Shown here piece after piece: positions 1-10,500 of a stretch of DNA of 64,000 nt (its first letter is position 1; every line of letters begins with the position of its first letter). The position numbers and the translations under genes were made by a program. The notes below the pieces were generated by a model. It was given only the letters and a program-made list of their open reading frames with translations. It made no database searches and was not told the DNA's origin. This DNA comes from Lathyrus oleraceus (Eukaryota > Streptophyta > Magnoliopsida > Fabales > Fabaceae). Where the stretch lies: positions 439,184,281 to 439,248,280 of the forward strand of contig NC_066581.1 in the NCBI RefSeq assembly GCF_024323335.1, read 5' to 3'.

Positions 1-2
1 AT

Positions 3-848
3 CATATTATGGTTAACATCACTTCATGCAATAATTTGAGCTTCTGCGATGAAGAACTCCCTGAGGAGGGAAGAAATCATAACCTGGATTTGCATATTCC
101 AATGAACTAGAAGGAAGATGCTTTGTCAAACGTGCTTGTTGACACCAGGTTTGCACTGAATATGCTTCCGAAGTCAACTTTGTCAAAGCTACCTTACCAA
201 GGAAAGCCTTTGATGGTTCACGCAAGACAGTAATTGGTGAAGTGGACCTTCCAGTCAAGATATGTCCGAGTGATTTTCAGATTACTTTTCAAGTAATGGA
301 TATCCACCCGACCTATAGCTATTTATTGGGAAGGCCATGGATTCATGAGACAGGGGCTGTTACCTCCACTCTGCATCAGAAATTGAAATTTGTCAAAAAT
401 GGCAAGCTTGTGATTGTTGGAGGAGAGAAGGCGATGTTGGTTAGCCATTTGTCATCTTTCTCGTATGTAGAAGCTGAGGATGAGGTTGGAACTCCGTTCC
501 AAGCCTTATCTATTGCTGCTCAGAAGAGAGTTGGGGCACCTATGTCCTCGTTGAAAGATGCTCAGAAAATTGTTGAAGAAGGCAGTGTTGATCAGTGGGG
601 GCGCATGGTAGAGGTCTCCGACAACAAAGGCAGAACCGGTTTGGGGTTCCAGGAAGGCTCCTCAACTGTTAGATCTGAGATATGCAACTCAGCTTCCGTA
701 GCGAATGGTTCATTCATGGTAATGAGCAACACTTAGCTGTTGTGCTAGAGGATAGCAAAGAGGAAGACTAGACCAACTTTGTAACGCATGGAAAGACATG
801 CAACAATTGGACTGTTGTTGATATTCCTGTTATTTTGCATCAATCTAA
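3..848 (+). pseudogene. Ogre-1 aspartic protease and linker, degenerate
   Basis: This is the retropepsin part of the Ogre gag-pro frame, which would cleave the polyprotein inside virus-like particles. The frame starting at base 3 reads through NNLSFCDEELPEEG to VLVDTRFALNMLPKSTLSKL. The active-site triad should be D-T-G followed by S, but here it is D-T-R-F (about 141-152). A stop codon lies at 108-110. The frame shifts between about 175 and 210 and resumes as AFDGSRKTVIGEVDLP, then SYLLGRPWIHETGA, the conserved protease C-terminal block. A second frame change near 720 and a stop at 768-770 precede the last exon codons (VVDIPVILHQS). Beyond the protease comes an acidic linker (HLSSFSYVEAEDEVGTPFQ) that is nearly identical to the Ogre-2 linker. 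The product cannot be functional. Identification of the domain is firm from the motifs and from the matching Ogre-2 segment. Confidence 0.82.
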
Positions 849-1099
849 GTAATTGCTTTTATATTTTAAAATCCTTCTCCTATGCCTAAAGGAGAAGTGA
901 ACATTGTTTGGGCCTTTTAAATTGATCATCAATAAAATCAATTATATTCATCCATATCTTTGATGTTTATTTTTACTTTTTGCTTTATTCTGAAAATGGT
1001 AATCACAAAAAACATAAATAAACAATATAATTGTCCATCTGCATAATATTTGGTCACAAATTCACTTCTCTAAAATCAAAATATCAAATCATTATGCAG
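849..1099 (+). other. Ogre-type intron between protease and reverse transcriptase
   Basis: A 251-base stop-rich, AT-rich gap begins GTAATTG and ends TTATGCAG. Removing it joins a split AAG codon and keeps one frame from the protease linker into the RT linker. The minus-strand Ogre-2 copy has the same donor and acceptor words and the same phase (47692-47960). An intron between gag-pro and pol is an established hallmark of Ogre elements. No transcript was examined, so splicing is inferred. Confidence 0.78.
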
Positions 1100-4000
1100 G
1101 TTGGTTCCTAACCCCATTGAATACAACGATCCTTCTCCTTCTCCAAATTTTGAATTCCCTATGTTTGAGGCCGAGGAGGAAAGTGATGTAGAAGTGAGTG
1201 ATAAATTGACTCGTCTTCTTGAATAAGATGAAAAGATTATTCAGCTGTTTGAAGAGCAGATTGAGCTAGTCAACTTGGGTTCCGAAGATGATGTGAAGGA
1301 AGTCAAGATTGGGTCTCGACTGTGTCCAGATGCTAATAAGGGGTTGATTGATCTTCTTCGAGAGTATTCAGATGTGTTTGCTTGGTCCTATCAAGACATG
1401 CCTGGTTTGGATTCTGAGATTGTGGAACATAGATTGCCGTTGAAGCCAGAATGCCCGCCAGTCAAGAAGAAATTGGGAAGAACACATCCTGATATGGCTG
1501 TGAAGATCAAAGAGGAAGTGCAAAAGCAGATTGATGTCGGTTTCCTTGTGATAGCTTAGTATCCGTAATGGGTGGCCAATATTGTGCTCGTGCCAAAGAA
1601 AGATGGAAAAGTCCGCATGTGTGTTGACTATAGAGATTTGAATAAAGCCAGTCTGATAGATGATTTCCCTCTGCCACACATTGATATGTTGGTAGACAAT
1701 ACTGCTAAATTCAAAGTCTTTTCGGTTATGGATGAATTTTCTGGATATAATCAGATCAAAATGGCACCCGAAGATATAGAGAAGACCACATTCATTACAC
1801 TCTGGGGAATATTCTGTTATAGAGTGATGCCTTTCGGTTTAAAGAATGCTGGTGCAACTTATCAGAGAGTAATGACTACTCTTTTTCATGATATGATGCA
1901 TAAAGAGATTGAAGTATATGTCGATGACATGATTGCTAAATCAATTGATGAAGAGGAACATGTTGAGCATTTGTTGAAGTTATTCCAGCGTTTGAGGAAG
2001 TATAAACTCCACTTGAATCCCAATAAGTGTACTTTTGGTGTTCGTTCTGGTAAGTTGTTGGGCTTTATTCTCATCGAGAAGGGTATTGAAGTTGATCCTG
2101 CCAAGGTCAAAGCAATACAAGAGATGCCTGCGCCCAAAACTGAGAAGCAAGTCAGAGGTTTTCTCGGCCGCTTGAATTATATTTCCATATTCATTTCCCA
2201 CATGACTGCCACATGTGCACCTATATTCAAGCTTCTTCGGAAAGATCAGTCTTGTGATTGGACCGAAGACTGCCAGAAAGCTTTTGGCAGTATCAAAGAA
2301 TATTTGCTTGAACCTCCGATTTTGTCTCCACCTGTTGAAAGAAGACCGTTGATCATGTATTTGACTGTACTCAAAGATAGTATGGGTTGTGTTCTTGGTC
2401 AACAAGATGAGACTGGAAAGAAAGAATTTGCAATTTACTACCTCAGTAAGAAGTTCACCGACTGTGAGACTCGGTATTCTATGCTTGAGAAAACTTGTTG
2501 CGCATTGGCTTGGGCTGCTAAGCGTTTGCGTCAGTACATGTTGAATAATACCACTTGGTTGATATCCAAAATGGATCCAATCAAGTATATATTTGAGAAG
2601 CCTGCTTTAACTGGGAGGATTTCCCGTTGGCAGATGTTGTTATCCGAGTATGATATCGAATACCGATCTCAGAAAGCGATCAAAGGTAGTATCTTGGCTG
2701 ACCATTTGGCTCACCAACCAATTGAAGATTACCAGTCAGTACAACATGATTTTCTCGATGAAGACATTTTGTACTTGAAAATGAAAGATTGTGATGAACC
2801 ATTGCTTGAAGAAGGGCCAGAACCTGGTTCCCGTTGGGGCATGGTATTTGATGGAGCTGTTAACCAATATGGAAATGGCATTGGGGCAGTAATCATTACT
2901 CCTCAAGGAACGCATCTACCATTTACAGCTAGATTGACTTTCAAGTGTACAAACAACATGGCAGAATATGAAGCTTGCATTATGGGGCTTGAAGAGTCCA
3001 TGAATCTCATAATCAAGTATTTGGATGTCTTCGGTGATTCCTCTTTGGTTGTGAATCAGATCAAAGGAGAATGGGAGACAAATCAACCCGGTTTAGTACC
3101 ATATAGAGATTATGTGAGGAGGATTTCAACTTTCTTTACAAAGGTTGAATTTCATCATATCCCTCGAGATGAGAACCGGATGGCAGATGCTCTTCCAATG
3201 TTGGCGTCAATGATTGTAGTGAAGTATCGGAATGAAGTTCCCAATTTATCTGTGATGCATCTTGGTAGGCCAGCTCATGTGTTTGCTGTTGAAGAGATTA
3301 AAGACGAGAAGCCATGGTATTACGACATCAAGTGTTTCCTCCAAAGTCAGATCTACCCGCCTGGGGCATCTTTGAAAGATAAGAAGACTTTGAGAAGATT
3401 AGCCGGTGATTTCTACTTGAATGGTGATATACTATATAAGAGAAACTTCAACATGGTTTTGCTCAAATGCATGGATAGACACGAAGCATACTTGTTGATG
3501 ACCGAAGTGCACGAAAGTTCCTTTGGTACTCATTCCAATGGACATGCAATGGCGAAGAAAATTTTGCGAGCAGGTTACTATTGGCTGACAATGGAATCTG
3601 ACTGTTGCAAGTTTGTGAAGAAATGCCACAAGTGTCAAATTTATGCTGATAAGATTCATGTTCCTCTGACACTTTTGAATGGTATCTCTTCCCCATGGCC
3701 CTTATCCATGTGGGGAATTGATATGATTGGGATGATTGAGCCCAAAGCTTCGAATGGACATTGTTTCATTTTGGTGGCAATTGACTACTTCACAAAATGG
3801 GTTGAAGCGGCATCGTATGCGAATGTAACCAAGTAAGTTGTTATAAGGTTTATCAAGAATCAGATCATATGCCGGTATGGTGTGCCAAGTAAGATCATTA
3901 TTGACAATGGATCGAACTTGAATAACAATATGGTGGAAGCTTTTTGCAAGGACTTCAAGATTGCACATCATAATTCTTCTCCCTACAAACCAAAGATGAA

Positions 4001-4562
4001 TGGGGATGTTGAAGCTGCAAACAAGAACATTAAGAAGATTATCCATAAGATGGTTGTCACGTAGAAGGATCAGCATGAGATGCTCCCCTTTTCTTTGCAT
4101 GGGTATCGTACATCCATCCGCACTTCAACAGGGGCAACCCCTTTCTCTCTTGTCTATGGTATGGAAGCAGTGCTCCCCGTAGAGGTTGAGATTCCTTCAT
4201 TGCGTGTGCTTATGGAAGCCAAGTTGACTGAAGCTGAATGGTGTCAGACCAGGTTTGATCAACTGAATTTGATTGAAGAGAAGAGATTGACTGCCATCTG
4301 TCATGGTCAGTTGTATCAGCAAAGGATGAAGAAAGCTTTTGATAAGAAGGTCAAGCCTCGAGTCTTCAGAAAAGGTGACCTTGTGCTCAAGGAGATTTTG
4401 ACTTTCAAGCCAGATTCCAGAGGAAAATGGACTCCTAATTATGAAGGCCCATATGTTGTTAAAAGAGCCTTTTCAGGCGGTGCTTTAATTCCTACAACTA
4501 TGGATGGTGAAGAGTTCACTCGTCCTGTGAATGCAGATGCAGTCAAGAAATACTTCGCCTAA
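1100..4562 (+). pseudogene. Ogre-1 pol: RT - RNase H - archaeal-type RNase H - integrase
   Basis: One reading frame runs the full length with five internal stops (TAA 1224, TAG 1557, TAA 1566, TAA 3834, TAG 4062) and no frameshift. An acidic linker (REYSDVFAWSYQDMPG) leads into RT (CVDYRDLNKAS, then YVDDMIAKS at about 1917-1943). A Ty3-type RNase H follows. Then comes the second RNase H diagnostic of the Tat clade, with FDGAVNQYGNG, NNMAEYEACIMG, GDSSLVVNQIKGEW and ENRMADAL supplying the acidic residues. The integrase has a His/Cys zinc finger (about 3478-3645, ending CHKCQ). Its D-D-E residues are in WGIDMIG, IDNGSN and GDVEAANK, and a GPY-type C-terminal segment (NYEGPYVVKRAF) follows. The product would copy and integrate element cDNA. 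With five stops it is a pseudogene, although every catalytic motif is still visible. Confidence 0.92.
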
Positions 4563-4582
4563 AAAAATGAAAAGAATAGCTC

Positions 4583-4740
4583 GCTAAGTTGAAAACCCGA
4601 AAGGGTGGCTTAGGCAAAAATGAGCGTCTCGGTGGATTGAAAACCCCAAAGGGCGATCCAGGCAAAAATTAGAGACATAAAACAGAAAGAATTTCCCGAT
4701 AAGTTGAGTACCCTACCTTGGGGTAACTTATGCAAAAATT
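4583..4740 (+). other. Triplet of stem-loops just after Ogre-1 pol
   Basis: Three inverted repeats begin about 20 bases after the pol stop. H1 (4584-4613) pairs CTAAG with CTTAG and ACCC with GGGT around a GAAA loop. H2 (4633-4660) pairs TGGAT with ATCCA and CCC with GGG around CAAA. H3 (4699-4731) pairs ATAAGTT with AACTTAT and ACCC with GGGT. Each is followed by G(G)CAAAAAT. Ogre-2 has the same three hairpins in the same order (44041-44189), with different but still paired stem bases. The function is unknown; an RNA role in packaging, RNA stability or 3'-end control is inference. Confidence 0.7.
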
Positions 4741-6239
4741 AGAGATTATGGCAAGTAACTGCATTCTGCCGATCTTCATATTTTGGAGAAACTTTGAGCA
4801 CAAGGGTTGACATCAGGTCATCACCCCAGCAGCGGTCAAAAACACAGTGGAAATCAAGAAATGGTAGAAGGATTAAGGATCATTTGTATTCAATGTGACC
4901 CTTTTCCCTGTAAATTACCATTTTCAACTTTGTAAAATCTATGGAGGCTTGTCATTTACAGACTACCACTCCATTAAATAAAGTTGAGCTTTTATCCAAT
5001 TATTTCTACTCTTATTTACTTCAGCCAATAGTTTTAAATTTTATTATGATCATTTTGAAATTAAATTTTTAAATCAAAATCAAGTTTTCTTTAATATATA
5101 AAAGCAAGGATTTTTTCAAAGCAATTAAAAGGAATATCAACAGCATTTCAACGGATAGCAAGTCTTTAAGTGCGAAACATCAGAGGTTCCCCAAGCAGTT
5201 AACCCTTTGGGTATCCCTAGACGTTTGTGTTGATTCAGCTCCTCGGTGGAATGTTTGATCCTCAGTGGAATTTCTTTCCTTGTCCCCAGCTGATTTGGTT
5301 GATTCATATACCCTGCGGCGTGTTGTTTTCCCCGACAGAGTTTCTGCCTTCTCCAACGAAGTTCGTATGTCCTCAGTAGGGTTGATCGTCAGAGATGGTT
5401 GATCTTCCCCAGTGGGTCGCTTTGGTTTCCCCACCAATCGCTATTCAAACATGCTCCCAGTCAGAGTTTCCTCCTGGTATCTGAGCAGCTTTTGTTGATT
5501 ATTTCTTTGTAGGGTTGTCTCCCATTTTTATGGTGTTGACCTAAAATTCCCCACAGATTTGATGTTCTATCCTCAGCAGATCTCCTCCTTCCCCAGTTAG
5601 GTTTGAACCTTTGGGATGTTGATCTCTCTGTTCTCCTGCAGTTGTCTCCATATTTTATGGATTGACCGATGATTGTACCGGTGGTTCAAATTCTTTGTGA
5701 CACCTTTGTATCCTTTGTGATCCTTTTGTTAACATAATCATCATATATACATATACATACATACATATATACATTCATAAAATTTCATGATTTGCATATC
5801 CTGCATCTTCATATTTGATTTGTTTGAGATTCTTATTCTCTGTTATGGCGGTATTTTATCCCCATACCAAATCTAGTGTCTGTCCTCCTTCAAGTGTTGA
5901 GTGTCATCCCCTTAAGCATAAAGACTTTAACCTTTCTCCTTTTCCCCACCGAGTTTGTTTCCTCGTGGATGGTTATTATTTCAGTTTTCTCTGTAGTTGA
6001 TTTTCTGGATGGAATTACTCCCCTTGAGTTATGTCCTCATTGGGTTGAGTCTTGATTGACCGTTTTCCTTCTAGCTCTTACCTAGATAGATACTTTGGTC
6101 CCCTAAGAGTATATTCCCCAGTAAATGGTAATATTCTTCTTAGTTTGCAGTTTGTTACTTCTTCCCCAATACCCGGAAAAAGTACCCTTATTTTTCTCCT
6201 CAGTAGAGTCCCCAGTGGATCTATTCCCCAGGAAGTATA
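4741..6239 (+). other. Ogre-1 3' UTR, proximal part (non-coding)
   Basis: No frame of substance lies between the hairpin triplet and the tandem repeats. The strand is rich in CCCCAG/CCCCAC words (5200-5700 and 5940-6240). Their reverse complement CTGGGG recurs in the 3' UTRs of Ogre-2 and Ogre-3. A short (ATAC/ATAT)n microsatellite lies at about 5739-5778. Non-coding 3' UTRs of several kb are usual for Ogre elements. Confidence 0.7.
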
Positions 6240-7030
6240 TCCTTGATATGTTCATCTTAACCGGTGACGAATATCTTTCCTTCCCCTGCCTGAGTCTATC
6301 CTTGATATGTTCACTTTAACTAGTGACGTATATTCTCATTTTTGGTATTCTACCCAGTAAAAAGGTAGTTATAATCCCTATTTTTCTCCTCATTAGAGTC
6401 GATCCTTGATATGTTCATCCTAATCGATGACGGGTCTTCTCTTTGGTTGGTTTTCTACCCAGTAACCGGTAGTTGTAAATCCTATTTTATCCCCTTTTGA
6501 GAGTCTATCCTCGATATGTTCATCTTAACCGGTGACAGATTTTCTCTTTGTAGTCTTCTACCCAATAACCGGTATTTGTAAATCCTATTTTGTCCCCTCG
6601 CAGAGTTAATCCTTGATATGTTCATCCTAACCGGTGACGGATTTTCTCTCCGACGGTTTTGTATCCAATTTTCGATAGATGTAATTCCTACCCCTTTTTT
6701 GTTCAGTTGGTATATCCTTGATACGTTCATCCTAACCGATGACGGGTATCCTCCTTGGCATTTTCAGGAAAGTCTATCCTTGATATGTTCATCTTAACCA
6801 ATGACGGATTTTCTTCCTTGTTGAGTTTATCCTTGATATGTTCATCGTAACCGATGACGGATACTCTCACCTTTGGTCTTCTGCCTAGTAATTGGTAGTC
6901 GTAAATCCTATCTTTTCTGCAGTTTCCCCCAACAAGGTTATTCTTACCCAGTAATCGGTAATAAATTTCCTCTCCTGGTGTTTCCCAGCGAGTCATCCTT
7001 GATATGTTCATCCTAACCGATGACGAATGT
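6240..7030 (+). repeat. Tandem and interspersed repeats in Ogre-1 3' UTR
   Basis: The word GATATGTTCATCYTAACCGR followed by TGACGGAT occurs nine times with small changes, starting near 6245, 6305, 6407, 6511, 6614, 6718, 6781, 6834 and 6999. A second word, TACCCAGTAACCGGTAGT, alternates with it near 6348, 6450 and 6560. Spacing is mostly about 103 bases, with shorter 52-63 base steps. Variable tandem repeats in the 3' UTR are established for Ogre elements and are a known source of satellite DNA. Confidence 0.8.
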
Positions 7031-7569
7031 TCTCTCTGTTAGATCTTTATTATCTACTTACCCAGTAACAGGTAGTAGATAATAAATTTCTACTCCTCCT
7101 ATGTTGAAGTTTATTGCTTCCCCAATCGAATTGAGTGCGCATTTCCTTAGTGAAATCGCTTTTCCGGCATGAGTCGAGAATTTCAGTTTTATCCTGACTT
7201 ACTCATATTCCCTGCAGATGTTGTCATTCCCTGGCTGAGTTTCTCCATTTTATATGGATTCCTCTAGTCCCCCAGTAGTTTTAAGTCGTAGCCTGGCCTA
7301 CGTATAACTCCTTTTTCCCCAGAGTCTCTGTCTCCCAAGTGAGTTTTCCTTATGGAACGCATTGTGCTCCTGCGGATTTTCGGTCTCTCTGATTTCGTTT
7401 TTCCTTTGTGGCAATATTTCCCCACAAAGCATTAACTTTTGCATTCACGTCATATGCATCATAAGGTCTCTTAGGGACCAAAATTTGATTCTCTATGTTG
7501 TTATTTAAGCCCATTATACTAAGTCGAGCCAAAGATTTTAACCTTCACCTCCTCAGTTAGAATGTCCTT
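7031..7569 (+). other. Ogre-1 3' UTR, distal part
   Basis: Non-coding sequence lies between the repeat block and the polypurine tract. It ends with the run CCTCAGTTAGAATGTCCTTA, which corresponds to the TAAGGTCATTCTA context next to the other Ogre 3' LTRs. I see no gene or strong repeat in it. Confidence 0.55.
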
Positions 7570-7582
7570 AAATAGGGGCAGC
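7570..7582 (+). other. Polypurine tract of Ogre-1
   Basis: AAATAGGGGCAGC lies directly before the LTR start TGTAAGACC. The same AAATAGGGGCATC sits at the equivalent place in Ogre-2 and Ogre-3 on the other strand. It would prime plus-strand DNA synthesis. Confidence 0.8.
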
Positions 7583-10500
7583 TGTAAGACCCCAATTTTG
7601 ACCCTAAGATCCCTCATGTAATTTCATCATAAGAACTAGCATTAGGATCACACCTTGGCATCCTCCTTACCCCTTTTAATTGGTTTTGTTTTGGGAGTGA
7701 TCACCAAGCACTTTGTATCATACTTGTATTTTATCATTTCACTAACCAAAATACCAAAAATATGTCTTTGCATTTGTCTAACTCTTTTGTAGGAAGGGCA
7801 TGATTCCATTGATTCATCAAGGTCACATCTAGGGTTTGAGACCCTCATGAACAAAGAACGCAACCATGGATTGACTCAAGAATGGTTATAAGCATCATAT
7901 ATGAGTCCCAATGTTCTCTACATGTTATATTGATCAAGTTTTCTTCAAGAGTTTGAGGGTGATTTGCCTTGGAAACCCTAGTTTAACTAGGTATCTTGAG
8001 TAACTTCTCCAACAAGCTATCTCACCAATTGATCAAATTTATCAAGGGACACTTCAAAATTCATCATATTATGCATATATGATCTACCATGAGCCAAGAA
8101 AGAAAAGAGAATTGGAAGTTAGCAAGTTGGTTAATGGTGGTTGGCTAGATGAATTCATCTGATCAAAACTGGGTCTCCCAAGACCTTATCTCCAACAATT
8201 TTCACCATATGAAAATTATTTCAAGATAAAACTTACTCTAAATAACATTCCAAACAACTTTCATGTTTAGACCTAGAGCTAGTTTTGCTTGGAAAATCAT
8301 TTTCTATGTTGAAACATTATAGGTCATTTTTCTAAACCCTAATTTTAAAGTCAACTTCCCAAGGCCATAACTTGCTCAATTTTTATGAGATGAAAGATTT
8401 TCAAGTTGCACAATAAAATTCAATGTTTCTACTTCAACATTTATGTTTGTAGTGGGAGATAATTCAACTTTTTTGAGCATGTGATATGAGGTTACATTAT
8501 AGGTCACTTTTGACCTATACCATTGATCAAGTGATTTTTCCAAACTTCAAAAATGCATAACTCTATCATCTCAAATCCAAATGACATGAAATTGGTAACC
8601 ATTTTGAAGGTATTTAAGAGAGCTACAACTTTGATGAATACACTTTTCTCATTTGAACTCATCTAAAAAGTTAAGCAAGGTGGAATATTGAGACATATGG
8701 CTTGACACTTAGAAATTTTTTGATATGTCAAATATTTCCAAACTTCCACCTCAAATTTCTCCAAGTTACAAACTCCAAATGAAAAAGTGTTAAACATCAA
8801 AGTTGTTACTCTTGATCTCACCTTTCCAAAGAGCTCAAATTCATCCATTTTGGACAAGGAATGCATAGGCTGCACATGACATGAACATGGTGATATCACT
8901 TGGCAAGGATCAAACTTCAAATCCAAATGCACACTTGCCTTGCAATCCAAGATGAGTTCAGATTATCCAACATTCATTTGCGGACTTTTGACAATGATTT
9001 TATAGGCCTATGCGCGCCCATGCACCCATGCGTCATCCATGACCAAATTTGGAAAGTGATTTCAAGTGTGCAAATATCAATGATTTCAGCTATAAATAGA
9101 GCCTCATATGCTCAGCAATGAAGAGACATTCGCGCCAGCTTTGATCCCCCATCTCAAACCCTCACTTTGCAAAGGATAAACCTGAGAAATTCATTTGAAT
9201 TAGAGGTTGAATTTCTACTATTTTGAAATTCAAATCTCCAGGAATCCACAACCTTGTAAGCATCCAGTCCTTCTTCTGCAAGCAAGTGGAGTGAGATCAA
9301 GCACAAGCAAGATCAAGATCAGTTGAATCCAGCCCTCCATGGAAGGTATTTTCCAGAAATTTTGAACTCTTTGATTCTCTCAAATTCTTGCTCAATTCTA
9401 TTGATTCTTTGGTTGTCTAAAGTCCTACCAATGTAGGCAAGAAGATTGAGTTGCTTTGAGGCCAAATCAAAGCAACTCAGTTCATGTACCTCAAATTTCA
9501 ACTCCATGTATCTCTCAATATACTTGGAGTTAGAGTGAATTGAGGTTAGATTCGAGCTCAGTGCCATTTTTACTTTGAAATCGTATCCTTGTTTTTAATT
9601 TTGGTGATGGTTGATGGTGGACCAGTCCGGTGAGGTCCACCGGAGAAGAAGACCGGAGCTACAGCTCTGGCCATGCACTGGCATGTCTCACAGCCACAGG
9701 ATCCTCTTGATTTGTTTTAATCTCAGGCGTCCATAGTGATTACCAACTGTGTAGCACACTGATTCAGGTCCATCGTGGATAGCGCGTTTCTGGCCACTTG
9801 ATCTACCACCTCAAAAAATGAGTGAGATCAAGTGGTCCACGTTTTTTTCTGATATTTTAATTTTCATTTTAATTTCATTATTTTAAATAATTCATATTAA
9901 ATTCAATATTGATCCAAAAAATATGGGACTTTCATCAAAAAAATTCAAATATTTTTCTCTTTCATATTCTGAATTAAAATCATTTTTTGGATCATTACTA
10001 ATATTTTTCATGAATTAATTAATTTTGCATATGTTTTTAATTGTTAAAAAATATTTTTAAATGTCCAAAAATTATGAAATTTTTTCTCCAAGGTCCTTTG
10101 GCCTTGTTTGACCTACGATAAATCTCATGGCCATTTCTTTGATGTTTTGATGAGATTTTAGAAATTAGACAAACCATATTAAATTTAAATGCACTATTTT
10201 TAGTATTTTTTAATTTGAATAAATGCCAAATAAATTTGTTGACCAACTTGTTTATGTTTAACTCTGGTTGCTGGGCCTTGGTCAAGGTTGATTTGACTTT
10301 GTCAAATTAATATCATTGGATTTAGGGGATTGATGGAATGTACATTCCATCTCCCAAAATGAATGGATGATATTAATTTGGTAAAATTTCTCCTTTGACC
10401 AATTTGTGATTTGATTCATTCCCCTCTCACTTCATCTTATTCCCTTTCTTCATTCATTCATTCCATTTGGCCTATGATATCTCAAAGTCCTAATGCTAGT

